DNA of 64,000 nt from VXYL01 sp965203685 (GTDB taxonomy: Bacteria; Pseudomonadota; Gammaproteobacteria; Pseudomonadales; Azotimanducaceae): contig OZ241908.1 of NCBI GenBank assembly GCA_965203685.1, positions 1-64,000 on the forward strand. The letters run 5' to 3'. Below the pieces are notes generated by a model, which saw only the letters and a program-made list of their open reading frames with translations, had not been told where the DNA came from and did no database searches. Numbering within the stretch: position 1 is the stretch's first letter; the number at the start of each line of letters is the position of its first letter. Of the stretch, positions 57,887 to 64,000 are shown one piece after another. The translations under genes were made by a program, and so were the position numbers.

Positions 57887-59035
57887 GTGAAAACCCCTCC
57901 GCACGGCGGCGACCGCGCCGCGCCAGCGACTCCCCTTGACGGTGCGCGAACGTCCGCATTCCGGCCTGGTGTAGTCCTGTTGGCTTGGCTGCTTCTAACG
58001 CTGGCCTTGGGCGCGGAGGGGGCCGTCGTGCCGTGGCTCTACGCCGTCGAAGTACCGGTCAGTTCGCAAGCGGAACGGCAGCGGGCCGCCCGGGTCGGGC
58101 TTCGTGAGTTGCTTGTGCGGGTCACGGGGATGCCGGAGTTGCCGCCCAATGCCGAGATCCGCGCGGCCCTTCGCGAGCCTGAGAATTACTACGGCCGGTT
58201 CGAGTTCTCGATGCGTTCGCAGCCGCACAGTGGGCAAGCGTCGGGGGCTGTCGACGACGATACGCCGGAGCAGATGTTCGTGGCGTTGCACTACGAGCCG
58301 GCCACGGTGTTGGCGCTGCTGCGCCGTGCCGCCTTGCCGGTTTGGGGCGCGGACCGGCCGACGGTCCTGGCTTGGATTGCCGTCGAAGAGGAAGGGGTGC
58401 GACGGATCGTCTCCGCTGCCAGCGGCGACGAGTTGGTCGACGCGTTCCGGCGTCGTGCACGGCAGCGTGGCCTGGAAGCGTCCTTGCCGGTCATGGACCT
58501 TGCGGACCATGCCATAACGCCGGCGACGGTCTGGGGGCGATTCTGGGAAGCCGTCGAGAGCGCGTCGCCGCGCTACAATGCGGATCTGATCGTGCTCGGG
58601 CGCGTGGCTCGGCGTGCTGACGGGTCTTGGGTCTCGGATTGGGAAACGCGGTCCGTGGTGGTCATGGATGACTCGCATCGGCGCGCGACGGTTGCACCGG
58701 ATGCAGTAGCCGCAGGGGTCGACGCCGTCGCGGATGCGCTTGCCAATCGGTTTGCGGTTGGGGGCCGATTGGATGCCATCACGGTCACCATACGAGGGGC
58801 ATCCACCATCGCGGCCTATGCGTCCGTGCTCGACTACCTGCGATCACGCGAATACATCGAGCATATGGAGGTGAAAGCCGTGGCGCGCGACGTGCTGACG
58901 CTGCATCTGCATTCCCGGTCGAGCGCAGCGCAACTCGAGGAACTGCTGTCGATGGGCAGCCCGCTGGCCGCGGTGCCGGTTTCGGACGAGCGGAACCCGG
59001 GGTCGCTCGTATTCGCTTGGGCGGGCGGCGGATGA
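57887..59035 (+). CDS. DUF2066 domain-containing exported protein
   Basis: The 382-residue protein is the DUF2066 protein that sits beside purM in many Gammaproteobacteria. A hydrophobic segment (about residues 30-47) acts as a signal or anchor, followed by VPWLYAVEVPVSSQAERQRAARVGLRELLVRVTG at about residues 48-81, the family hallmark. The C-terminal part is mixed alpha/beta with a repeated VADALANRFAV-like helix. Function unknown, probably periplasmic. The N-terminal 25 residues include translated repeat sequence (57938-57963), so the start may really be further on. Confidence 0.85.
   Translation: MKTPPHGGDRAAPATPLDGARTSAFRPGVVLLAWLLLTLALGAEGAVVPWLYAVEVPVSSQAERQRAARVGLRELLVRVTGMPELPPNAEIRAALREPENYYGRFEFSMRSQPHSGQASGAVDDDTPEQMFVALHYEPATVLALLRRAALPVWGADRPTVLAWIAVEEEGVRRIVSAASGDELVDAFRRRARQRGLEASLPVMDLADHAITPATVWGRFWEAVESASPRYNADLIVLGRVARRADGSWVSDWETRSVVVMDDSHRRATVAPDAVAAGVDAVADALANRFAVGGRLDAITVTIRGASTIAAYASVLDYLRSREYIEHMEVKAVARDVLTLHLHSRSSAAQLEELLSMGSPLAAVPVSDERNPGSLVFAWAGGG
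57938..57963 (+). repeat. degenerate REP-like unit inside the DUF2066 leader
   Basis: GACGGTGCGCGAACGTCCGCATTCCG keeps both flanks of the repeat (GACGGTGCGCG and CGTCCGCATTCCG) but has lost most of the left stem and loop. It looks like a deletion derivative of the element seen intact at 47.9 and 51.6 kb. It overlaps the first codons of the DUF2066 gene if the GTG at 57887 is the start. Confidence 0.5.
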
Positions 59036-59649
59036 CCACGGGGGAGACGCGGCCGATGGGGCTGGCGACGCCGTTCCGGCACTTGCCGAACGCCATCAGC
59101 ATCATGCGCATGGTGCTGGTCGTGCCGGCTGGCTGGCTGTTGTGGCAGAACGCGGTTGCCGAGGCGCTGGTGCTCATCGCGATCGCTGGTATCTCGGATG
59201 CTGTGGATGGGCTGTTGGCCCGTCGCTACAACTGGCGGACGCGCTTTGGCGCGATCGCCGATCCCGCGGCCGACAAGCTCCTGTCCTTGGTCGTGTTCGT
59301 TGTCCTCGCGCTGCAAGGCCACGTGCCCTGGTGGTTGTTGGGCCTCGTGGTGGGCCGCGACCTGGTCATCGTTTTCGGGGCCATGGCGTATCGACAGGTG
59401 CTGGGCAACTTCGACGTGGAGCCGACCCTCTTGAGCAAGGTCAACACGGGGCTCCAAGTGGTCATGTTGCTGCTCGTCGTGGTGGGTCTGGCCGACTTCG
59501 GCTGGGTGTCGACAACCGCGGCGACCGTGGTCGATCCGGTGGGGTTCATCGTGGTTGGGGTGTCCTGCGTCGTGTCCGGACTGCACTACGTGGTGGTGTG
59601 GAGCCTGCGTGCGGCGTCCGGCATCCGCGAACGGCGGGAGGATGCGTGA
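59032..59649 (+). CDS. CDP-alcohol phosphatidyltransferase family membrane protein
   Basis: The 205-residue protein carries the family motif SDAVDGLLARRYNWRTRFG followed by AIADPAADK, the D-G-x2-A-R-x8-G-x3-D-x3-D signature, and about five hydrophobic segments. It makes a phospholipid from CDP-diacylglycerol and an alcohol in the inner membrane. The ATG at 59032 overlaps the DUF2066 stop. The conserved neighbour in Gammaproteobacteria next to hda is often annotated as a PgsA-like or uncharacterised member; I leave the alcohol open. Confidence 0.9.
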   Translation: MTTGETRPMGLATPFRHLPNAISIMRMVLVVPAGWLLWQNAVAEALVLIAIAGISDAVDGLLARRYNWRTRFGAIADPAADKLLSLVVFVVLALQGHVPWWLLGLVVGRDLVIVFGAMAYRQVLGNFDVEPTLLSKVNTGLQVVMLLLVVVGLADFGWVSTTAATVVDPVGFIVVGVSCVVSGLHYVVVWSLRAASGIRERREDA

Positions 59650-60314
59650 GCGAGCAATTGACCCTGCCGTTCGCGCTGCATGAGGGCAGGACGTTCGAAC
59701 GTTTCGTTGTCGGACCGAACGACGAACTGATTGACCGCCTGCGCCGGCCCGGCCCGGGGTTCGACTGCATCTGGCTGTTCGGCGAGTCCGGCGTCGGCAA
59801 GACGCACCTGTTGCAGGCGCTTTGCCATGACGAGCCGGATGCATCGTACATCCCGGCCCGCGAGATCGGCGCCGACTCGGTGCTCGACGGCTATGCGCGG
59901 TCTGGCGTGGTGACCATCGACGAGGTCCACCGCTGGCTGGGTTCGCGCGAGCAGGAACTCGCCTTGATGGCCCTCTACAACCGGTTGTCCGCACACCAGG
60001 CACGGCTGGTGCTCACGGCCAACCGCTCCCCGCTGGACGTCTCTTTTGCCGTCGAGGACTTGGCCTCCCGGCTCCGCGCCGCGGCCTGCTATCGCGTGGC
60101 GCCCCTGCACGACGACGACAAGGTGCGCTTGCTGGTCGATGCGGCCAAGGACCGCGGCCTCGCCTTGTCCCCGGACGTGGTGCGGTTCCTGCTCCTGCGG
60201 GTCAGCCGCGAGCAGCAGGAGTTGTTGCGTATCCTGGATCGCTTGGACCGATCATCACTGGCCGTCCACCGCCGGATCACGATCCCGTTCATCAAGGAGA
60301 CGCTGTGCCTCTGA
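59646..60314 (+). CDS. hda: Hda-type DnaA regulatory inactivator (ADP-form AAA protein)
   Basis: The 222-residue DnaA-like AAA protein begins MSEQLTLPFAL; QLTLPF is the clamp-binding motif that lets Hda meet the loaded DNA polymerase beta clamp. The Walker A motif is GESGVGKTHLLQAL and Walker B is VVTIDEVHRWLG. The arginine finger region lies in DLASRLRAAACYRV. Hda stimulates ATP hydrolysis by DnaA after initiation. The GTG at 59646 overlaps the stop of the phosphatidyltransferase gene, and MurG begins ten bases before its end, making a tightly packed operon. Confidence 0.94.
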   Translation: MSEQLTLPFALHEGRTFERFVVGPNDELIDRLRRPGPGFDCIWLFGESGVGKTHLLQALCHDEPDASYIPAREIGADSVLDGYARSGVVTIDEVHRWLGSREQELALMALYNRLSAHQARLVLTANRSPLDVSFAVEDLASRLRAAACYRVAPLHDDDKVRLLVDAAKDRGLALSPDVVRFLLLRVSREQQELLRILDRLDRSSLAVHRRITIPFIKETLCL

Positions 60315-61408
60315 ACGGTCCGGCCGCGCACGCGGCTCGGGTCGTGGTCACGGGTGGCGGTAGCGCCGGCCATGTCGTGCCGGCCCTGCCGGTGATCGAA
60401 GCGTTGCGCGGTCTCGGTTGCCCCGTCGACTTCATCGGCAGCAAGTCGAGGCTCGAGAGAGAACTGGTCGAACCGCTCGGCGTGCCTTACCACGGCATCC
60501 GCACGGGCAAGTTGCGGCGCTACCTGTCGTTCGAGAATCTCGTCGACTGTTTCAGGATTCCCGTGGGAATCTGGCAAGCGTGGCGCACGCTCGGGCGCCT
60601 GCGACCGGACGTCGTGTTCTCGAAGGGCGGCTACGTCTCGTTTCCAGTCGTCGTCGGCGCCTGGCTGCGCCGGGTCGCCGTTGTCGCCCACGAGTCGGAC
60701 TTGACGCCCGGACTCGCGAACCGCCTGAGCGTGCCGTTCGTCAAGGCGGTGTGCGTGAACTTCGAGACGACCACCTTCGGCAAGGCGCGGGTCGCCGTCA
60801 CGGGTACGCCGTTGCGGCCAGCGTTGATTGCCGGTGACGCGGCGCGGGGCCGATCCCTCCTCGGTCTCGGCTCGGACCGGCCCCTGCTGCTCGTTGTCGG
60901 AGGCAGTCTAGGTGCTGAACGGATGAACGAGGTGGTCCGGGACTCCTTGCCGGAACTGCTGGCCGACTACGCGGTGGCCCACGTTTGCGGCGCAGGAAAG
61001 CTCGATGCGGCCCATGCGGACGAGCCCGGCTATGTCCAACTCGAATACGTGGCCGATGGTTGGGGGGACATCATCGCAGCGGCCGACCTCGTGGTCTCGC
61101 GGGCCGGCGCCAATGCGCTCTACGAGTGGCTAGCGCTGCGCAAGCCGCACTTGCTGGTGCCGCTGCCGACGACGGCGAGCCGTGGCGACCAGATCGATAA
61201 CGCCGCCTACGCCGAGCGCTGCGGATACAGCTTGGTATTGGCGGAACATGAACTGAATTCAGAGACATTGGTTGGCGCCGTCGCTAAGCTCGCCGCCCTC
61301 GCGCCGGCGATCCGGGAACGGTTGGCCGGCTTCACGGCCCGTGACAGCACGGCGCTCATCGTCGCCGAACTCGAGCGTGCGGCCGGCCGGCAACTCTCAG
61401 GAACTTAA
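60305..61408 (+). CDS. murG: MurG-family UDP-GlcNAc:lipid I N-acetylglucosaminyltransferase, Firmicutes-like type
   Basis: The 367-residue GT28 protein has VVTGGGSAGHVVPALPVIEAL, FSKGGYVSFPVVVGAWL, then AHESDLTPGLANRLSVPF, LLLVVGGSLGAERMNEVV, and SRAGANALYEWLALRKPHLLVPLP. The HESDLTPGLANR and TGKLRRYLSFENL motifs resemble my memory of clostridial and bacillar MurG; the typical proteobacterial form reads HEQNAVAGLTNR. It is far from any dcw cluster. It may be a second, transferred copy or a replacement. It overlaps hda by ten bases. The enzyme works on the inner face of the inner membrane. Confidence 0.88.
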   Translation: MPLNGPAAHAARVVVTGGGSAGHVVPALPVIEALRGLGCPVDFIGSKSRLERELVEPLGVPYHGIRTGKLRRYLSFENLVDCFRIPVGIWQAWRTLGRLRPDVVFSKGGYVSFPVVVGAWLRRVAVVAHESDLTPGLANRLSVPFVKAVCVNFETTTFGKARVAVTGTPLRPALIAGDAARGRSLLGLGSDRPLLLVVGGSLGAERMNEVVRDSLPELLADYAVAHVCGAGKLDAAHADEPGYVQLEYVADGWGDIIAAADLVVSRAGANALYEWLALRKPHLLVPLPTTASRGDQIDNAAYAERCGYSLVLAEHELNSETLVGAVAKLAALAPAIRERLAGFTARDSTALIVAELERAAGRQLSGT

Positions 61409-61414
61409 GGGATC

Positions 61415-62593
61415 ATGTACAGGGTCAGGACCTTCAACCAGATCGCGCCCAAAGGGCTTGGGCGTTTCCCGGAAGACGGCTTCGAGGTCGGCGCGGACGT
61501 TGACGATCCGCACGCCATCCTGCTGCGTAGTCACCGGTTGGACGTCAACGAACTTGGCGCGCAAGTCAGCGCCGTCGCGCGCGCCGGCGTGGGCTTCAAC
61601 AACGTGCCGGTGAATGCCTGCACGGAGCGCGGCATCGTCGTGTTCAACACCCCGGGTGCCAACGCCAACTCCGTCAAGGAATTGGTGCTTGCTGCACTCT
61701 TATTGACATCGCGGGATGTCCTCGGCGGGTTCGAGTACGTCCGCTCCCTGGAGGCGGTCGACGACGAAGCGGAACTGCATCGCCTTGTGGAGGCCGAAAA
61801 GCGCCGCTTCAGGGGTCACGAAGTCGCTGGACGAACGCTGGGCATCGTGGGCTTGGGCGCGATCGGCTCGCGCGTTGCGCGTGCCGCGCTCAATCTTGGT
61901 ATGGACGTCCTGGGCTACGATCCTGCGCTCTCCGTGGATGCCGCCTGGCGGCTGCCAAGCGACGTCAAGCGCATGGAGAATCTCGCCGCGCTCGCGGCAC
62001 GCTCCGACTACGTCACGCTGCATGTGCCGGCGTTGCCTGAGACGGCGAACATGGTCGATGCGAAGTCCCTGGGAAGCTTCCGGCCAGGCACGGTGCTGCT
62101 GAACTTCGCCCGCCAGGAGATCGTCGACGAGCGAGCGGTCCGAGACGCACTCGAAGCCGGTCGGCTGCGCGCCTACATCGCGGACTTCCCGAGCACTGTG
62201 CTCGCGGGCATGGCGAACGTCCACGCCACGCCGCACCTCGGCGCGAGTACCGACGAAGCGGAGGAGAACTGCGCGGTCATGGCGGCCGATCAACTGCGCG
62301 ACTTCCTGCGCCACGGCAACGTCGAGAACTCGGTCAACTTCCCGGATGTGAACTTGGAGCCTGCGGGCGGCTACCGCGTCGGTGTTACCAACCTGAACGT
62401 GGCCGGGATGCTCGGCCATGTCATGTCGGTCCTCGCGGACGCCAACATCAACGTCATCGACATGATCAACAAGAGCCGCGACAACGTGGCCTACAACCTG
62501 ATCGACATCGAGACGCCGCCGAGCGAGGGGGTCATCGACCGGATCGAGGCGTTCGAGGAAGTGTTGAGCGTGCGGGTGTTGGAGGCGGCCTAA
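61415..62593 (+). CDS. serA: D-3-phosphoglycerate dehydrogenase with C-terminal ACT domain
   Basis: The 392-residue protein is a serine-pathway 3-phosphoglycerate dehydrogenase: an N-terminal substrate domain with ILLRSHRLDVNEL and VARAGVGFNNVPV, a nucleotide domain with LGIVGLGAIGSRVARAALNLGM, and the catalytic TPHLGAS block with its histidine (ATPHLGASTDEAEENCAVMAA is residues 270-290). The ACT domain occupies roughly residues 325-392 (ITVTN-type start, NVIDMINKSRDNVAYNLIDIE) and probably binds serine. It follows MurG by six bases. The lack of the intervening domain makes it the shorter type. Confidence 0.9.
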   Translation: MYRVRTFNQIAPKGLGRFPEDGFEVGADVDDPHAILLRSHRLDVNELGAQVSAVARAGVGFNNVPVNACTERGIVVFNTPGANANSVKELVLAALLLTSRDVLGGFEYVRSLEAVDDEAELHRLVEAEKRRFRGHEVAGRTLGIVGLGAIGSRVARAALNLGMDVLGYDPALSVDAAWRLPSDVKRMENLAALAARSDYVTLHVPALPETANMVDAKSLGSFRPGTVLLNFARQEIVDERAVRDALEAGRLRAYIADFPSTVLAGMANVHATPHLGASTDEAEENCAVMAADQLRDFLRHGNVENSVNFPDVNLEPAGGYRVGVTNLNVAGMLGHVMSVLADANINVIDMINKSRDNVAYNLIDIETPPSEGVIDRIEAFEEVLSVRVLEAA

Positions 62594-62621
62594 GGGCTTT
62601 CGTCGCCCCGAACGGCCGCTG

Positions 62622-63527
62622 TCAGGCCGACACCGCGTCCGCGATGAACTCCATCGCAGTTGCCGCGCACTCCTCGGGCTCTTCGAGTTGCAGGAAGTGC
62701 GAGGTCTCCGGCACGAAGTCGTAGTCGAGCGCCAGGATCTCATGCATGTCGACGGATGGCATAAAGGTGTGCGGTGTCGCCGGGTCGCTGCCGATCACCT
62801 TCACGGGACACTTGAGCGTCTCGAGGTCGACCGCAGCGGCAAACTCGAACCCCTGTTCGTAGATGCGCGCCTCGTACTCGGGCGGACACCGTAGCTCCTG
62901 GCTTGTGCCGTCGGCCGTGGGCCGTAACGTCGTTTGCGCGAGCAGTTCCGCGACGCCTTCGCGCAGTCGCTCGAACGCCGGTGTGCGGGCTAGGCGCTCT
63001 GCGTAAGCCGCCTTGGTGTCGAACACCGTACGGCGTCGGCGCGCACCTTCGGCAAGCTGTCCCATGGTCGACCGCAAGAGTTCGCGGTCGCCCGGATCGC
63101 ATCCCGGCGGGCAGATGAACGGGTCGAACAGCACCAGGCCGGCATAGGCGTCGACCGCCACCGAGGCTTCGATCGCGGCGACCTGGCCCGATAGCGAGTG
63201 GAATACGCCGATGCGGGGCTTGGCGCCGAAGTGGGTATCGATCGCCCGGGCGATGGACGCATTGTCACGAACGAAGGTAGGGATGGCGTGCGCGTCGAGA
63301 GGGCCGACGCTGTTCCAGCCGTGGTTGCGCAGGTCGTAGACCACGATGTCGAATCGATCGGCGAGCAAGGTCCAGAATGGGTAGTAGGCGTCCGCCGCGA
63401 ATCCGTTGGCGTGGCTCAGCACGAGGCGTGGTCCGGTGGCATAGCCGTGGCGGCGCAACAGGATCGCGGTGCCGTCGTCCATGCGCGCTTCGGCGACGGC
63501 GAGCGGCTCGGGCACCGCCCACGTCAC
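62622..63527 (-). CDS. alpha/beta hydrolase family protein
   Basis: The 301-residue protein (GTG at 63527; several alternatives) shows LVLSHANGFAADAYYPFW, DLRNHGWNSVG, and a nucleophile serine in FHSLSGQVAAI, with a C-terminal histidine in PETSHFLQLEEPEE. The GHSxGG motif is shifted to HSLSGQ. It probably hydrolyses an ester or related bond in the cytoplasm. It lies five bases downstream of the PhyH-like gene at the right edge, on the same strand, so the two are probably co-transcribed. Confidence 0.82.
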   Translation of the reverse strand: MTWAVPEPLAVAEARMDDGTAILLRRHGYATGPRLVLSHANGFAADAYYPFWTLLADRFDIVVYDLRNHGWNSVGPLDAHAIPTFVRDNASIARAIDTHFGAKPRIGVFHSLSGQVAAIEASVAVDAYAGLVLFDPFICPPGCDPGDRELLRSTMGQLAEGARRRRTVFDTKAAYAERLARTPAFERLREGVAELLAQTTLRPTADGTSQELRCPPEYEARIYEQGFEFAAAVDLETLKCPVKVIGSDPATPHTFMPSVDMHEILALDYDFVPETSHFLQLEEPEECAATAMEFIADAVSA

Positions 63528-63531
63528 GGAC

Positions 63532-64000
63532 TCATTGCCCGCGTCCACATGCCGTGGCGTGTTCAGGACGAGCGCCCGCGTGTGCCAAGAACTCGCTGGT
63601 GACAAACTCCCATTCCGACCAGTGGTCGCACATGGCATCGATCGCCGCATTCCACGGATCGTAACTGGCGTCGTATTCCAGGAACTCTCCGTCCCAACCA
63701 CGGTCGGGATGGTCGCTGTCGCCGAGCACCGTGGCACCACCCGGTCGATGGCGGCGTAGCCGGAAATAGACGTTCATGCGCGGATCGGCACCCTCGTTGA
63801 TGCTCGCCCCATGGGGACACGCGTGCAGGGCGATCACCGCATCGCCTTCGTCGAGGAGGATCGGCGCCGGGACGGGGACGCCGTCCTCGTCGGTGAACTG
63901 GTCGCGGATCGCGCGTGGCATGGGCGTCAGCGCAACGCCTTTGCCCCCCGCGGGCGACAGCCGCGGCCAGCCGAGACCCTCGGGACCCACGACGCCTCCC
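63532..64000 (-). CDS. PhyH-like dioxygenase, C-terminal part (cut by right edge)
   Basis: The frame is open to the edge of the window and encodes at least 155 residues of a phytanoyl-CoA dioxygenase-type C-terminus: LLDEGDAVIALHACPHGASINEGADPRMNVYFRLRR contains the distal iron histidine, the serine and the arginine that bind 2-oxoglutarate, at about 60-95 residues from the edge. The N-terminal HxD motif lies outside. It pairs with the alpha/beta hydrolase downstream. It is the fourth likely Fe(II)/2-oxoglutarate oxygenase in the window. Confidence 0.75.
   Translation of the reverse strand, partial: GGVVGPEGLGWPRLSPAGGKGVALTPMPRAIRDQFTDEDGVPVPAPILLDEGDAVIALHACPHGASINEGADPRMNVYFRLRRHRPGGATVLGDSDHPDRGWDGEFLEYDASYDPWNAAIDAMCDHWSEWEFVTSEFLAHAGARPEHATACGRGQ

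Noticed and set aside
1..64000. tRNA, rRNA, CRISPR arrays, insertion sequences and prophage genes
   Set aside because: None was seen. No cloverleaf-like block, regularly spaced repeat, transposase motif or phage structural gene was found on reading both strands.

Overview
This is a G+C-rich, gene-dense stretch of bacterial chromosome, most likely from a Gammaproteobacterium. The best evidence lies at the right-hand end. There, purM diverges from a DUF2066 gene, a CDP-alcohol phosphatidyltransferase and hda, whose N-terminus keeps the sliding-clamp motif QLTLPF. Next to that block are an apbC/mrp-dcd pair and an LpxL-like acyltransferase, which points to a Gram-negative cell. The many catabolic enzymes, sulfatase, ankyrin proteins and Fe(II)/2-oxoglutarate dioxygenases would suit a marine or host-associated heterotroph, but that lifestyle is inference. 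No rRNA, tRNA, CRISPR array, insertion sequence or prophage was found. No gap between genes exceeds about 300 bases.

Layout. 0-4.3 kb: a COG2907-type flavoprotein, an AAA/PD-(D/E)XK protein and an enolase-superfamily dehydratase. 4.4-6.1 kb: two abutting thioredoxin-fold genes, each with an in-frame UGA exactly where a catalytic cysteine is expected and a hairpin just downstream. They are probably two selenoproteins, and this is the most striking feature of the window. 6.1-18.1 kb: sulfatase, ankyrin protein, an AgrE/ArgZ-type arginine dihydrolase, an orphan molybdenum hydroxylase, an SDR, an AmpG-like transporter, an amidohydrolase, glutathione-dependent formaldehyde dehydrogenase and a retropepsin-like protease. 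18.1-25.6 kb: a paired M16 peptidase operon, an SGNH hydrolase, a SulP transporter, a secreted ankyrin protein and a CBS protein. 25.6-36.1 kb: acyl-CoA synthetase, SDR, PhyH, SNase, a DapA-like aldolase, ChaC, a divergent Lrp/leucine dehydrogenase pair, an FAH-family enzyme and a hydrolase.

36.1-41.6 kb: a ClpP-like protease diverges from a three-subunit cobalt-type nitrile hydratase family cluster whose beta subunit is split as in thiocyanate hydrolase or toyocamycin nitrile hydratase. An esterase, an SDR, a hot-dog hydratase pair and an enoyl-CoA hydratase follow. 41.7-48 kb: a PHP-type hydrolase, an outer-membrane barrel, a lipase-like hydrolase, a CmcJ-type oxygenase, a truncated RecG-like gene and a zeta-like kinase with a small partner. 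48-53.2 kb: two Gfo/Idh/MocA oxidoreductases, a cupin, an epoxide hydrolase, dapD and a PH-domain membrane protein. 53.3-62.6 kb: the housekeeping block, in which hda is followed by a MurG of Firmicutes-like rather than gammaproteobacterial sequence type and then serA. The right edge holds a hydrolase and a partial PhyH gene.

Short hairpin repeats with stems of the GCGGACG/CGTCCGC type recur between genes. At least one copy carries paired compensatory changes in its stem, so these look like REP-type elements. All functions are read from motifs and remembered family features, because no searches could be run.
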